NCBI GenBank assembly: GCA_030374765.1
Contig: JARGXX010000039.1
Span: 62,001-126,000, forward strand
Length of the DNA: 64,000 nucleotides
Direction: 5' to 3'
From: Agarophyton chilense
Taxonomy: Eukaryota > Rhodophyta > Florideophyceae > Gracilariales > Gracilariaceae
In this document: one piece after another, positions 10,109 through 20,679 of the stretch
How positions within the stretch are numbered: position 1 is the stretch's first letter
How the letters are laid out: each line of letters starts with the position of its first letter
Program-made: the position numbers and the translations under genes
The notes under the pieces: generated by a model
The model's database searches: none
What the model was told of the DNA's origin: nothing
Seen by the model: the letters and a program-made list of their open reading frames with translations, nothing else

Positions 10109-12201
10109 GTGTGACCCGTTTTTAGGTGTTAACCGGTCTATATTTATGTATTCAAGGTTAGCTAACTAAAAATCAAATCTTAACAAGAAATCAAAAAACA
10201 AGATTTAGATAAACTATACTTTTTTTGTTGGTTCGAATCCATCTATTTTAGATCATAAATAAAGTTAATAAGTTAATCTATTTATATATAAGCCTTCACT
10301 ATACATAGATAAAGCAAACTTATTAAAAAAGTTAATATGGTTAGGCAAACAAACCCTTGTAAAAAGTACTAATTAAAATTATATTATAATAATTAATTTA
10401 TAATATATTTCTTGTCCTTAAGCTTAATTATTATGAGTTAATATAAGCATGATTTTTAACCGCGGCAATTAGTATATAGAGAGGAACCTAAGTTAACAGT
10501 TGGTATGAAAAGTATGGAACGGAGAAACTGGTAAGTATAAAGTACTATAAAAAATAGTATTTTACTAATACATTAATACATTAAATTTAAGGCAAATACA
10601 AAATACTTATCAGCAAGAAGTAATAAAAAAGTTATTGGTAAAGCATCTAAATATTTTATCTATATTAAAAATATAAGCTTTATTTAAGACAAACTTATTA
10701 CATCTATTAATTAAAATAGCATTTAGTTATACGAAATTTATATATAAATCACTAATGACTAATTACATACTTGATGAGCAAACCAAGTGGAAATATTTAC
10801 CATGGAATAAAATAAAACAAAGGGTTGATATATTAAAATACAGAATATATCAAGCGTCTAAAGTATGTAATAAACATTTAATATATAAAACACAAAACAA
10901 TTTTGTCAATTCTAATGAAGTTAAAATCTTAGCAATTCAATCTACATGTAGATCTATAGAACATTCGTATTTACATTCGAATAAAGAAAATTATAATATA
11001 TCTGATATATCTAAAACATATATTTTTAGTCATCTATTTGATGGTAAAAGTTTATATAAAATAAATAATTCTCTTCAGTCTTTAGTCAGCAAGATTGAGC
11101 AATATATGATATATTTGTGTCTAGAATCAGAATGGAACGCAAGATTCAGATCTGTTTTTTGCACAAATGTCTTTAATACCACATCATCTAAAGTAGAAAA
11201 TAGAAATAATATTCATAACTTTAATGAACATATTGTATATAATAACTATGTAGCAGATTTTAAATTTTATATACCTATTAAATATATTAATATTAAATAT
11301 ATAAAAAAAAAATCCAAACATCTCCATATTTTTTATCTAAAATAATTGAATGGTTAAAAATACAAAATATTAGCGAACATTGTACAGTATCTAGTAACTC
11401 ATTTTTTCTAGAAACTAGAGAAAGTGTATCCTACAGTTATAAAATATATACTTTGATATGTTCTTTGTGTTTTTATGGAATTGAATGGTTGAATATGAAG
11501 TATATATCAATAGCTCAAAAAACATTTAAGGTCAAAAAAAGACAGATTTTAGTTAATTATATGTCCATTCACTATGGATTATATAATTTGACTAAAATAT
11601 ATTGCTGTAATTTCATTAATAATTTACGTATTATATTCTTATCTATATTTAGTGATATTAATTTATATATCAATAAAAGAGAAAAAGATTTAATACATGA
11701 AAAATGTGATTTTTACTGGTTTTTTAAAAAAACACGTCAATTATTAATGTCCAATATATATTGGAACTTAGAATTAAATAAGGAAATATATCATTACATG
11801 ATACACCTATTTAAAAATATTTTTCATATTAAAGACTCATTAAAGCGCTTTCGTGTTAACATCCATATACAATTGAATCAATTGATTAAAAGTTTTTTCA
11901 ATTTATTTGCTTTGTTTTTTGAAGTTTTTAATACTTTAATATCTTTTAAACTAGTTAAAAAACTATATAAGTTATTTTCAGATATGCTATATTTTTGGTA
12001 TAAAAAAAAATATAGAAAAGGTTCAAAATCTAAATTATATAGTCAGTGGAATCATCAATTATTTATTGATTATTTGAATAATACTAAAATCAGTGTTTTA
12101 TATGTAGAATTTTTTAAAAAAGTTAATAGATAGTAGCCGTATGAAATGAAAATTTCAAGTACGGTTTTGTAAGAGAGGTTTTTAAAGAAATCGACTCTAA
12201 T
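10109..12201 (+). mobile_element. Group II intron in trnM(CAU)
   Basis: The intron starts with GTGTGACC, matching the group II 5' consensus GUGYG, and ends in AT (AY). Domain V is recognisable at about 12134-12167: AGCCGTATGAAATG on one arm and CAAGTACGGTTTTG on the other. Domain VI follows (AAGAGAGG...) with an unpaired A near the 3' end. The 5' part (10109-10750) holds the folded domain I, including GAGAGGAACCTAAGTTAAC, typical of this class. It is about 2.1 kb long and encloses a decayed maturase in the domain IV position. Confidence 0.85.
10755..12133 (+). pseudogene. Degenerate intron-encoded reverse transcriptase/maturase
   Basis: ORF 10755-11345 opens with KWKYLPWNKIKQRVDILKYR and RIYQASKV, the N-terminal RT-0 region of group II intron proteins. 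It breaks at a run of ten A (11303-11312) and continues in another phase from 11297 to 12133. That second frame carries IIEWLKIQNI (family 'WLkaGi'), then a segment where 'GTPQGG.iSPlLaNi.LhgLE' has decayed to ETRESVSYSYKIYTLICSL, with FYGIEWL preserved. The catalytic YADD box is gone; NYMSIH appears in its place. The end keeps a weak maturase (domain X) pattern with RKGSKSKLYSQW. Reverse transcription is therefore not expected. Splicing support is possible only if the frameshift is bypassed. Confidence 0.75.
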
Positions 12202-12271
12202 AATCCGCCATCCTATTAAGGACGTCGCTGGTTCGAATCCAGCCAGATGCAATTCTAATATAATCCACAAA

Positions 12272-12342
12272 AGCGGGTAGCGGGAATCGAACCCGCATCA
12301 TTAGCTTGGAAGGCTAAGGTTTTACCACTAAACTATACCCGC
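12272..12342 (-). tRNA. trnG(ucc): tRNA-Gly (UCC)
   Basis: The acceptor GCGGGTA pairs with TACCCGC. The anticodon loop CTTCCAA gives UCC, and the T arm is GCGGG TTCGATT CCCGC. It lies 20 bp from trnM exon 2, on the opposite strand. Confidence 0.95.
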
Positions 12343-12412
12343 TGTTAAATTGATAATAGCATATATTTTGATCTTATAGTTAAAAGTTTATTATTAGATT
12401 TGATAATATTTA

Positions 12413-12955
12413 TTATATACCTTCAAGTATAACTCCTAAAAATTTTGCTAAGCATGCCGCTCTTTCTTCTATTTGTGACAAAGACATAGGTTGCCCAACT
12501 TGTGTTAGAGGTATCTCTCTTTTATCTTTAGTTTTTAAATAAATTTCTCTTTTAGGTGTTAGACCTTCTTGTATTTGAATTTTAATGGAATAGATATCAT
12601 GCACTTTATATTTTAATTTAATTAGACGATTTTTGCCAGGAAAGCCTAGTCGGCATATAGTTATTAAACCGATGTTACGATTAAATTCATTATAACCCGA
12701 GCCTATATTCCATATAATTGTAAGCCACAAAAATAAGCTAATTAATATAGCAGTTGTCCCATAAAATGTCATAATGATACCTTGAGGTAAAAATAATAAA
12801 TCAGTTGATTTGGTAAAAGGTAATAACTCTATTTTCAAATAACTAGATAAACCAACTAGAAAAAAGCTTAATCCACCTAATAAAATTATTGTGGCCCAAA
12901 AATAATTACTGATTCGTCGAGATCCTAATATTTTGTCTGTCTTAATTTGAGTCAT
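12413..12955 (-). CDS. ycf4: Photosystem I assembly protein Ycf4
   Basis: This 180-residue thylakoid protein assists PSI assembly. It has two membrane helices near residues 20-42 and 62-84 ([22 protein letters not shown]). Conserved family sequences follow: [11 protein letters not shown], the basic RLGFPGKNR, and [19 protein letters not shown]. The length matches other Ycf4 proteins and the ATG at 12955 aligns with them. petL lies upstream on the same strand after about 100 bp. Confidence 0.97.
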   Translation of the reverse strand: MTQIKTDKILGSRRISNYFWATIILLGGLSFFLVGLSSYLKIELLPFTKSTDLLFLPQGIIMTFYGTTAILISLFLWLTIIWNIGSGYNEFNRNIGLITICRLGFPGKNRLIKLKYKVHDIYSIKIQIQEGLTPKREIYLKTKDKREIPLTQVGQPMSLSQIEERAACLAKFLGVILEGI

Positions 12956-13056
12956 GGTATAAAAATCGAGTTTTTAAATATATTAGTTGGTTCAATTGAG
13001 TTTTTTAAATATCAAAAGTATATGCTTACATATACTTTACTTATTCATTTAAAATT

Positions 13057-13152
13057 TTATATTAATTTAATGACTTGTAGACCAAAATACAAGCTTAGTG
13101 CTAATCCAGTGAATGCAGTTGTAAATAGTAGATAACTAATAAAAATATTCAT
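13057..13152 (-). CDS. petL: Cytochrome b6f complex subunit VI (PetL)
   Basis: The 31-residue peptide reads MNIFISYLLFTTAFTGLALS followed by LYFGLQVIKLI. It has one membrane helix and the LYFGL..IKLI ending of PetL, a small b6f subunit. The opposite-strand ORF 12947-13135 is a shadow with no family features. Confidence 0.9.
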   Translation of the reverse strand: MNIFISYLLFTTAFTGLALSLYFGLQVIKLI

Positions 13153-13371
13153 AAATATCAATAAAACTCCTTTGTAATTAATGAGCGATATATAGATTTA
13201 TTAAAATAATTGAGGCAATATATAGTAATAAGACTATTATAAAATATAATTAACGATTATTCATATGAATAAATATTTATATATTTATATGATCAAATAT
13301 AAATTATATTATATATTTTTAATAAAATATATTATTCATATATCATTTATTTTTTCTGGAGAACAAGACTC

Positions 13372-13824
13372 ATGTCGGATTTCATTAAATCATATAATAA
13401 CGAACCTTTTTTAGGTAATTTATCAACTCCTATTAGTACTTCAACTTTTACAAAAGGTTTATTAAGTAATTTACCTGCTTATCGAAGAGGCTTGTCTCCC
13501 TTATTAAGAGGCTTAGAAATCGGAATGGCACATGGTTATTTTTTAGTTGGACCTTTTGATAAATTAGGTCCTTTAAGAAATACAGATGTAGCTTTATTAT
13601 CAGGTTTTTTATCTGCTGTAGGTTTAGTCATTATTTTAACTGTGTGTTTATCTATGTACGGTAATGTCTCATTTGATAAAGATGATTCTAAAGATCTATT
13701 ACAGACAAAAGAAGGATGGGGACAATTCACCGCAGGATTTTTAGTTGGAGCTGTAGGAGGATCAGGTTTTGCTTATTTGCTTTTAGCTAATATACCTGTT
13801 TTGCAAAATCTGGGCTTAAGTTAA
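13372..13824 (+). CDS. psaL: Photosystem I subunit XI (PsaL)
   Basis: This 150-residue protein has the PsaL pattern. The N-terminal stromal part contains [32 protein letters not shown], followed by three membrane spans, the last ending [20 protein letters not shown]. PsaL sits at the trimerisation face of cyanobacterial PSI and docks state-transition antenna in plastids. A purine-rich GGAGA lies 11 nt before the ATG. It diverges from petL across 219 bp of very AT-rich DNA in which I see no clear promoter. Confidence 0.97.
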   Translation: MSDFIKSYNNEPFLGNLSTPISTSTFTKGLLSNLPAYRRGLSPLLRGLEIGMAHGYFLVGPFDKLGPLRNTDVALLSGFLSAVGLVIILTVCLSMYGNVSFDKDDSKDLLQTKEGWGQFTAGFLVGAVGGSGFAYLLLANIPVLQNLGLS

Positions 13825-13887
13825 TATGATATATAGATCTTATCATTCATGTAATTCAACAAGATAATTGAATTTTTTTATATAAAG

Positions 13888-13960
13888 AGCTAGTAAAGGG
13901 ATTTGAACCCATAGCCTGCTGATTACAAATCAGCTGCTCTACCAATTGAGCTATACTAGC
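13888..13960 (-). tRNA. trnT(ugu): tRNA-Thr (UGU)
   Basis: The acceptor GCTAGTA pairs with TACTAGC. The anticodon stem CTGAT/ATCAG encloses TTTGTAA, giving UGU. The T-loop is TTCAAAT. Confidence 0.94.
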
Positions 13961-14029
13961 CATATTAAGTTTCTAAATGGTATTACAGAATACAATGTAT
14001 AAGTAATACCATTATTTTTTAGCTGTTAA

Positions 14030-14194
14030 CTAATCATTTTTATTATCTTTTTCATTGCTTGTTTCCAAGAAATTTGAATTACAATCCATATAATAATTAA
14101 TTGTTTCATCAAAACATGTAGAAGACCAACCAATAGGTGTTTCTAATGATAATTCGTCTGTATTTAAATCATTCATACAATATAGTGATTCCAC
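14030..14194 (-). CDS. Small acidic hypothetical protein, 54 codons, GTG start
   Basis: An open frame begins at GTG 14194, seven bases after a GGGAG ribosome-binding-like sequence, or at ATG 14176 (48 codons). It encodes an acidic, soluble peptide with ETPIGWSSTCFDETINYYMD and a charged end (SNEKDNKND). It has no membrane segment and no domain I recognise. It lies between trnT and rpl28 on their strand. The ribosome-binding site and ordered composition suggest a real gene, but nothing in the sequence gives a function. Confidence 0.5.
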   Translation of the reverse strand: MESLYCMNDLNTDELSLETPIGWSSTCFDETINYYMDCNSNFLETSNEKDNKND

Positions 14195-14304
14195 AATTAT
14201 TTCTCCCGTTACTCTCTAGTTGAATAGCTTGATATAACATATATAATATCATAAATTATGTTAATTGTCATTACTTATAATGAATTTATATCTTAAAAAA
14301 AGAT

Positions 14305-14499
14305 TTATACTTTTAATTTATGTAAAGATTTAATTGCTTTTGTACATATCTTTATTTTAATCCATTTTTTTTGCTTATCAGACCATATTTTTTTAGTTTG
14401 CAGATTTATATGTTGTATTTTTTTAGTTTTTACATGAGAATGCGAGATTACGTAACCGTTATTCGATTTTTTTCCTGTTAATGTACATTTTTTTACCAT
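14305..14499 (-). CDS. rpl28: 50S ribosomal protein L28
   Basis: The 64-residue basic protein starts MVKKCTLTGKKSNNGYVISH, matching L28 ('C.ltGKkp..gn.vSHsh.kTkr'). It continues with KTKKIQHINLQTKKIW, where L28 contacts 23S rRNA. It is short, as plastid L28 proteins are. It lies 38 bp downstream of trxA on the same strand. Confidence 0.94.
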   Translation of the reverse strand: MVKKCTLTGKKSNNGYVISHSHVKTKKIQHINLQTKKIWSDKQKKWIKIKICTKAIKSLHKLKV

Positions 14500-14537
14500 A
14501 AAATAATATTCAATTCCTTGTAGTTTGTAATAAATTA

Positions 14538-14876
14538 TTATTGCACATTAGTCTTATTAAGATGCTTATTTAACGTACTGATAAGAGTTGATTTAGGAAT
14601 AGCTCCAACTACAGTATCTACTCGTTGCCCTTCTACAAAAATTATGAGTGTAGGTATGCTTCGTATACCATATTCAGCAGCAGTGCTAGGATTTTTATCT
14701 GTATTAAGTGTAACAACTTTAAGTTTATCTTTATATTCATGAGCTATCTGATTCACAACTGGTGCAACCATACGGCATGGACCACACCAAGGAGCCCAAA
14801 AATCTACTAAAACTGGATAACTCGATTTTATTACTTCTTCATGAAATGAAGTATCCATAACTTCTAGTACATACAA
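14538..14876 (-). CDS. trxA: Thioredoxin (m-type)
   Basis: This 112-residue protein has the complete thioredoxin fold. The redox centre is WCGPC at residues 30-34, with the buried Asp at residue 25 (LVDFW) and the cis-Pro loop SIPTLIIF. It reduces target disulfides in the stroma and receives electrons from ferredoxin-thioredoxin reductase, whose catalytic chain is encoded at 45554-45904. The first ATG is used because [11 protein letters not shown] aligns with homologues. An AAGGAG sequence lies about 10 nt upstream. It is divergent from rbcL. Confidence 0.97.
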   Translation of the reverse strand: MYVLEVMDTSFHEEVIKSSYPVLVDFWAPWCGPCRMVAPVVNQIAHEYKDKLKVVTLNTDKNPSTAAEYGIRSIPTLIIFVEGQRVDTVVGAIPKSTLISTLNKHLNKTNVQ

Positions 14877-15206
14877 TGTTTTTATCTCCTTTATTTCCTA
14901 TTGAAAAAATATTAGCATAAAAAATACCACATTTACCAATATTAATGTTCAATTATATATATTCTTTATACTACGTATTTTTTGATATTAAAAAAAATTA
15001 TCATGACTATAAATAATTTTGCAATTATTTGATTCATATATAATGTTAAATTTATATATAAGGTTAATCAAACATAATATATGAACTAAGCCATATCTAT
15101 ATATTATGAAGCCTAGTTAGTATCGAACATATTGCTTAATTTCAATATTAATTAGCCAACTAATAACCTAATGAAATGATACTGCCTTAAACTCAAGGAG
15201 GAATAA
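14877..15206. other. Divergent trxA-rbcL intergenic region (330 bp)
   Basis: This AT-rich region must hold the promoters of both trxA and rbcL. I see no ORF or RNA gene. The rbcL side ends with AAGGAGG about 6 nt before the start codon. The trxA side has AAGGAG. I found no pair of -35/-10 boxes good enough to call. Confidence 0.6.
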
Positions 15207-16673
<1,467 letters not shown>

Positions 16674-16704
16674 TATATATCTATTCTTGATCTTGTGATC
16701 AGAT

Positions 16705-16728
16705 TTATTTTCATCAATATGAAAATAA
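16705..16728 (+). other. Hairpin in the rbcL-rbcS spacer
   Basis: TTATTTTCAT pairs with ATGAAAATAA around a CAAT loop (10 bp). It lies between the rbcL stop and the rbcS ribosome-binding site. It may be a 3'-stabilising or processing element. No long T tract follows, so a terminator is less likely. Confidence 0.4.
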
Positions 16729-16778
16729 AATATTAATGTTCTTAACAGATACAAAAAGATTATAAGGAGTATTTAATA

Positions 16779-17195
16779 GTGAGATTAACACAAGGAACTT
16801 TTTCTTTCCTTCCAGACTTAACAGATGATCAAATTAATAAGCAGATTCAATACGCAGTTTCACAAAAGTGGTCTATTAGTATTGAACACACCGAAGATCC
16901 ACATCCACGCAATAACTATTGGGAATTATGGGGATTACCGTTATTTGATATTACAGACCCGGCAACTGTACTATTTGAGATTAATAGTTGTCGTAAGCAA
17001 TATCCAAATTTATATATCAAACTTAATGCATTTGATAATACTAGAGGAACAGAGAGTTGTGTACTATCTTTTATCATAAATAGACCAGCTTATGAGCCAG
17101 GATTTGAATTAGTTAGAACAGAAGATATTGGTAGAAACCAAAGATATAGCTTCCGTAGCTATGCAACAGCTAAACCAGAAGGTTCTAGATATTAA
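16779..17195 (+). CDS. rbcS: Rubisco small subunit (red type)
   Basis: The 138-residue protein matches the red-type small subunit. MRLTQGTFSFLPDLTDDQI and WELWGLPLFDITDPATVLFEI are diagnostic. The C-terminal extension after FIINRPAYEPGF is typical of form ID enzymes and lines the central channel. The start is GTG at 16779, preceded by AAGGAG 9 nt upstream. It is cotranscribed with rbcL, whose product it joins in the L8S8 complex. Confidence 0.98.
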   Translation: MRLTQGTFSFLPDLTDDQINKQIQYAVSQKWSISIEHTEDPHPRNNYWELWGLPLFDITDPATVLFEINSCRKQYPNLYIKLNAFDNTRGTESCVLSFIINRPAYEPGFELVRTEDIGRNQRYSFRSYATAKPEGSRY

Positions 17196-17198
17196 CTA

Positions 17199-17261
17199 TA
17201 ACGCTTAATAGTGTAACAAGAGATTAATTATAAGAATCTCTTGTTACACTATTAAGCGTTA
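17199..17261 (+). terminator. Perfect 27-bp inverted repeat between rbcS and cbbX
   Basis: The left arm 17199-17225 (starting TAACGCTTAATAGTG) is exactly complementary to the right arm 17235-17261, with a 9-nt loop AATTATAAG. It starts 4 bp after the rbcS stop and ends 6 bp before the first in-frame ATG of cbbX. There is no T tract, so it may be a processing or stability hairpin rather than a simple terminator. Confidence 0.8.
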
Positions 17262-17300
17262 CAGTTAATGAATCCAATAATTTATAAAGAGATTAAGAAT

Positions 17301-18176
17301 ATGATTGATAATACTTTAGTAAATTTACAAGAAGAATATAATAAAACGCAAATACAAGAAGTTTTAGATGAATTACAACAAGAATTAGTTGGTCTGCAGC
17401 CAGTTAAAACGAGGATTAAAGAAATAGCAGCGTTATTGTTGGTTGATAGACTAAGAAATAATTTAGGTCTAGTATCTGGTAGTCCTGGATTACATATGTC
17501 TTTCACAGGAAGTCCTGGAACGGGTAAAACAACTGTTGCTATGAAGATGGCAGACATTTTGAATAGATTAGGTTACATTAGAAGAGGTAATTTAATGACC
17601 GTCACTAGAGATGATCTTGTAGGTCAATATATAGGTCATACTGCTCCAAAAACTAAAGAAGTTCTCAAGCAAGCAATGGGAGGAGTATTATTTATTGATG
17701 AAGCTTATTATCTTTATAAACCAGATAATGAAAGAGACTATGGAGCAGAAGCGATAGAGATTTTATTACAAGTCATGGAAAATCAGCGAGATGATTTAGT
17801 TGTAATTTTCGCTGGTTATAAAGATAGAATGGATAAGTTTTATGAGTCCAATCCAGGTTTATCATCTAGAGTAACAAATCATGTAGATTTTCCAGACTAT
17901 ACTGCTGAAGAACTATTAGCTATTGCTAAACTAATGTTAGAAGAGCAACAATACCGTTTTGCACCGGAGGCAGATAAAGTACTTTTAGAATACGCAGATA
18001 GGCGTATGAAACAACCTCATTTCGCAAATGCTCGTAGCATACGCAATGCAATCGATAGAGCTAGAATGAGACAAGCAAATAGAATTTTTATTAGTGGAGA
18101 TAAAATTTTGACTAAAAATGATCTAGTCACTATTAAAGCAGAAGATATATTAAAAAGCCGTTTATTTACTCCATAG
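17301..18176 (+). CDS. cbbX: Red-type Rubisco activase CbbX
   Basis: This AAA+ protein (291 residues from this start) removes inhibitory sugar phosphates from red-type Rubisco by pulling on the RbcL C-terminus. Walker [10 protein letters not shown], Walker [11 protein letters not shown], the pore-loop region [14 protein letters not shown] and the arginine-rich [16 protein letters not shown] are present. The frame opens at ATG 17268. I prefer ATG 17301 because [20 protein letters not shown] aligns with homologue starts, and the earlier ATG lies only 6 bp from the strong hairpin. The chromosome order rbcL-rbcS-cbbX is conserved in red plastids. Confidence 0.95.
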   Translation: MIDNTLVNLQEEYNKTQIQEVLDELQQELVGLQPVKTRIKEIAALLLVDRLRNNLGLVSGSPGLHMSFTGSPGTGKTTVAMKMADILNRLGYIRRGNLMTVTRDDLVGQYIGHTAPKTKEVLKQAMGGVLFIDEAYYLYKPDNERDYGAEAIEILLQVMENQRDDLVVIFAGYKDRMDKFYESNPGLSSRVTNHVDFPDYTAEELLAIAKLMLEEQQYRFAPEADKVLLEYADRRMKQPHFANARSIRNAIDRARMRQANRIFISGDKILTKNDLVTIKAEDILKSRLFTP

Positions 18177-18252
18177 ATCATATAGTTGTAAACAATTTAT
18201 TTTATTGACAAAGTATAACTTTTCATATAACATACCTTTTAGTAATGGCTAT

Positions 18253-18323
18253 GGCGATATAGCCAAGTGGTAAGGCAGGAGATTGCAAATCTTTTACCCC
18301 CAGTTCAAATCTGGGTATCGCCT
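18253..18323 (+). tRNA. trnC(gca): tRNA-Cys (GCA)
   Basis: The acceptor GGCGATA pairs with TATCGCC. The anticodon stem GGAGA/TCTTT encloses TTGCAAA, giving GCA. The T-loop is TTCAAAT. Confidence 0.93.
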
Positions 18324-18348
18324 ATTAAAATAGTTATAACTTACTTTG

Positions 18349-18433
18349 GGGGATGTGGTGGAATGGTAGACACAACAGACTTAAAATCTGTTGATTTTTA
18401 ATGATCGTGAGGGTTCAAGTCCCTCCATCCCCA
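18349..18433 (+). tRNA. trnL(uaa): tRNA-Leu (UAA)
   Basis: This is a class II tRNA with acceptor GGGGATG/CATCCCC. The anticodon stem ACAGA/TCTGT encloses CTTAAAA, giving UAA. A long variable arm is present and the T-loop is TTCAAGT. It has no intron, unlike the group I intron-containing version in many plastids and cyanobacteria. Confidence 0.95.
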
Positions 18434-18487
18434 ATAAAAGATAGCTATTGCTTATCTAAAAAACTTTCTGAATTTATAATAATTATT

Positions 18488-18718
18488 ATGTGTATATGTG
18501 TTAATTGCAGGCATGTTCAAGATTGTATCACTTATTATCTGATTAAAAATCAGCACCACATTATGGACAATAACAGGAAAATAAATAATAATCCCTTTAT
18601 ACCTCGAGAAACATTAATTAATATCAATATTAATTATACTAATCTACATATATATTTTGACTGGGATTTAATTGAATGTCTATCTTTTACTGAAAAACCC
18701 GGCTATTGGATTATATAA
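18488..18718 (+). CDS. ycf34: Ycf34, cysteine-rich putative Fe-S protein
   Basis: The 76-residue protein begins MCICVNCRHVQDC, with cysteines at positions 2, 4, 7 and 13. This is the Ycf34 signature. In cyanobacteria Ycf34 binds an Fe-S cluster and affects photosynthetic electron flow. The C-terminal DWDLIECLSFTEKPGYW also fits. The ATG at 18488 is used; the frame runs upstream through trnL(UAA) but homologues start at MCxC. It converges on ilvH. Confidence 0.9.
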   Translation: MCICVNCRHVQDCITYYLIKNQHHIMDNNRKINNNPFIPRETLINININYTNLHIYFDWDLIECLSFTEKPGYWII

Positions 18719-18760
18719 TTAACTTATATTTATGTTCTAGTTTATGTTCTGGTGTCAAAA

Positions 18761-19288
18761 TTACGATAATGAATACTTTTTTAATTTTGTTTTCAATATT
18801 TCTGTATTGACATTTGATGATCTAATTAATGCAATTCTACCTGTACGTGCTATTTCAATAATACCATATTGTCTTAATAAATTTTCGATCGCAACCATTT
18901 TACCTGGATCACCTGTTACTTCTAAAATTAAATATTCATTGGCTATATCTACAATTTTTGCTCTAAAAATATGTGCAATTTCTAAGATTGCAGATCGATT
19001 ATCTGATAAAGCATGAATTTTGATTAAAACTAATTCTCTTTCTACAGAAGGTATATCAGTAATATCTTGAACTTTTAATATATTAACTAATTTATATAAT
19101 TGCTTAGTTAATTGTTCTATTGTTCTATTATCCCCATTAACGATCATGGTGATTCTTGAAATACCTGTCTTTTCTGCTGGGCCTACGGCTAAACTTTCTA
19201 TATTAAAACCACGTCTAGCAAATAATCCTGCAATTCTAGATAGAACACCTGCTTCATCTTCTACAAGAACAGATAAAGTATGTTTCAT
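18761..19288 (-). CDS. ilvH: Acetolactate synthase small (regulatory) subunit
   Basis: This 175-residue protein has an N-terminal ACT domain: [33 protein letters not shown] second ACT-like half follows ([11 protein letters not shown]...). IlvH/IlvN subunits activate acetolactate synthase and confer valine feedback control in branched-chain amino-acid synthesis. The catalytic subunit ilvB is not in this window. Length and start match bacterial IlvH. Confidence 0.97.
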   Translation of the reverse strand: MKHTLSVLVEDEAGVLSRIAGLFARRGFNIESLAVGPAEKTGISRITMIVNGDNRTIEQLTKQLYKLVNILKVQDITDIPSVERELVLIKIHALSDNRSAILEIAHIFRAKIVDIANEYLILEVTGDPGKMVAIENLLRQYGIIEIARTGRIALIRSSNVNTEILKTKLKKYSLS

Positions 19289-19418
19289 GAAATTTTTCCT
19301 TTATAATCTAAATCTATATTAGAATCAAATTTATTGTTATTATTTATGTAATGTTATAATAATTTGCATATATTTCACAACATTATTTATAAATCTAAAA
19401 ATAGGCAATTGACTATCT

Positions 19419-19964
19419 GTGTTAGATAAATCAAAAAAAGAAAGAAAAAGAAATGGAATACAGCCATTAATAAATGAAAGAATTAAGTATAGTCAAATAC
19501 GTTTAATTGATACATCTGGATCCCAATTAGGGATATATTCATCTAGTGAAGCTTTAAATATAGCATTAGATGCAGGTTTAGATCTAGTATTAATTAGCGA
19601 GAAATCTAATCCTCCTGTATGTCGTATAATAGATTATGGTAAGTACAAATTCACTCAAGAAAAGAAAGCTAAAGAAGCTAAGAAAAAACAGCATAGTGTT
19701 ACACTAAAAGAAGTAAAGATGAGATATAAAATAGATGTACATGATTATAATGTACGTATTAATCAAGCACTACGTTTTTTACAAGGTGGCGATAAAGTAA
19801 AAGCTAACGTAACATTTAGAGGAAGGGAAATTCAGCATGCTAAATTAGCGATTGAATTACTAAATAAGATGGCTCAAGATTTAAGTCATATATCCGAAAT
19901 TCAACAACCACCTGCAAAAGATGGTAAAAATATGATTATGATTTTATCACCTAGAAAAATTTAA
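19419..19964 (+). CDS. infC: Translation initiation factor IF-3
   Basis: This 181-residue protein has both IF-3 domains. The N-terminal part is [23 protein letters not shown], with [24 protein letters not shown]. The lysine-rich linker [11 protein letters not shown] is followed by the C-terminal [27 protein letters not shown]-3 binds the 30S subunit and proofreads start codon choice. The start is GTG at 19419. It precedes rps4 by about 97 bp on the same strand. Confidence 0.97.
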   Translation: MLDKSKKERKRNGIQPLINERIKYSQIRLIDTSGSQLGIYSSSEALNIALDAGLDLVLISEKSNPPVCRIIDYGKYKFTQEKKAKEAKKKQHSVTLKEVKMRYKIDVHDYNVRINQALRFLQGGDKVKANVTFRGREIQHAKLAIELLNKMAQDLSHISEIQQPPAKDGKNMIMILSPRKI

Positions 19965-20060
19965 TCATTAACTAGATACTTGATAATATCAACTGTCTTA
20001 ATTTTATAGACTTTATCAAGTAAGCATATTTATATTATTATTAAAGATAAGGACTAAAAA

Positions 20061-20666
20061 ATGTCTCGTTATAGAGGACCTAGACTAAGAATATCTAGAA
20101 GATTAGGTGACCTACCTGGTTTAACACATAAAATATCAAAAAAGCTTGCTCCTGCAGGGGAACATGGTCAACAATTACGTAAGCCTTCAGAATATTCTTT
20201 GAGACTAGAAGAAAAACAGAAATTAAGATTCAATTATGGATTGAGTGAAAAACAATTATCTAAATATATCAAAATAGCAAAGAAGGTTAATGGCTCAACT
20301 GGCCTAATATTACTACAAATTTTAGAAATGAGATTAGATAATATCATCTTTCGTTTAGGATTATCGCCCACAATTCCAGCCGCACGGCAATTAGTCAATC
20401 ATGGCCATATTTTGATTAATAAGCAAAAAGTTTCTATATGTAGCTATCAATGTAAACCAGGTGATATAATTGATGTACAAGCTAAAGATGCATCACAAAC
20501 TTTAGTAAAACGTTATTTAAGTTTTCCTACTTTAGCAAGTATACCTAATCATTTAGAATTAAATACTAAAACATTGAATGGAAAAGTTAATGCTATAGTC
20601 GAACGTCAATCAGTTGCGTTACAAATGAATGAACTTTTAGTTGTTGAATATTATTCAAGGAAATAA
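20061..20666 (+). CDS. rps4: 30S ribosomal protein S4
   Basis: This 201-residue protein is a full-length S4. It starts [21 protein letters not shown], has the S4 RNA-binding fold around [28 protein letters not shown], and ends [11 protein letters not shown]4 nucleates 30S assembly on 16S rRNA. A TAAGGA sequence lies upstream of the ATG. It is convergent with ycf80 across 13 bp. Confidence 0.98.
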   Translation: MSRYRGPRLRISRRLGDLPGLTHKISKKLAPAGEHGQQLRKPSEYSLRLEEKQKLRFNYGLSEKQLSKYIKIAKKVNGSTGLILLQILEMRLDNIIFRLGLSPTIPAARQLVNHGHILINKQKVSICSYQCKPGDIIDVQAKDASQTLVKRYLSFPTLASIPNHLELNTKTLNGKVNAIVERQSVALQMNELLVVEYYSRK

Positions 20667-20679
20667 AAAATAATAAATT

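Larger units (their letters stand above)
10072..12251 (+). tRNA. trnM(cau): tRNA-Met (CAU), split by a group II intron
   Basis: Exon 1 is 10072-10108 and exon 2 is 12202-12251. Joined, they give an 87-nt tRNA: acceptor GCATCTG/CAGATGC with discriminator A, anticodon stem GCGGA/TCCGC, loop CTCATAA (anticodon CAU), an 18-nt variable arm containing TCCT/AGGA, and T arm GCTGG TTCGAAT CCAGC. The intron interrupts the anticodon loop directly after CAU. Florideophyte plastids are known to carry a group II intron in an elongator trnM. A CAU anticodon could also mark a lysidine-modified tRNA-Ile, so the elongator-Met assignment is likely but not proven. Confidence 0.8.

Noticed and set aside
12070-12270. 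Minus-strand ORF over the end of the trnM intron
   Set aside because: It covers domain V/VI and tRNA exon 2 and has no family features; it is a shadow of RNA structure.
12947-13135. Plus-strand ORF opposite petL
   Set aside because: The minus strand encodes the conserved 31-residue PetL; the plus frame has no recognisable features.
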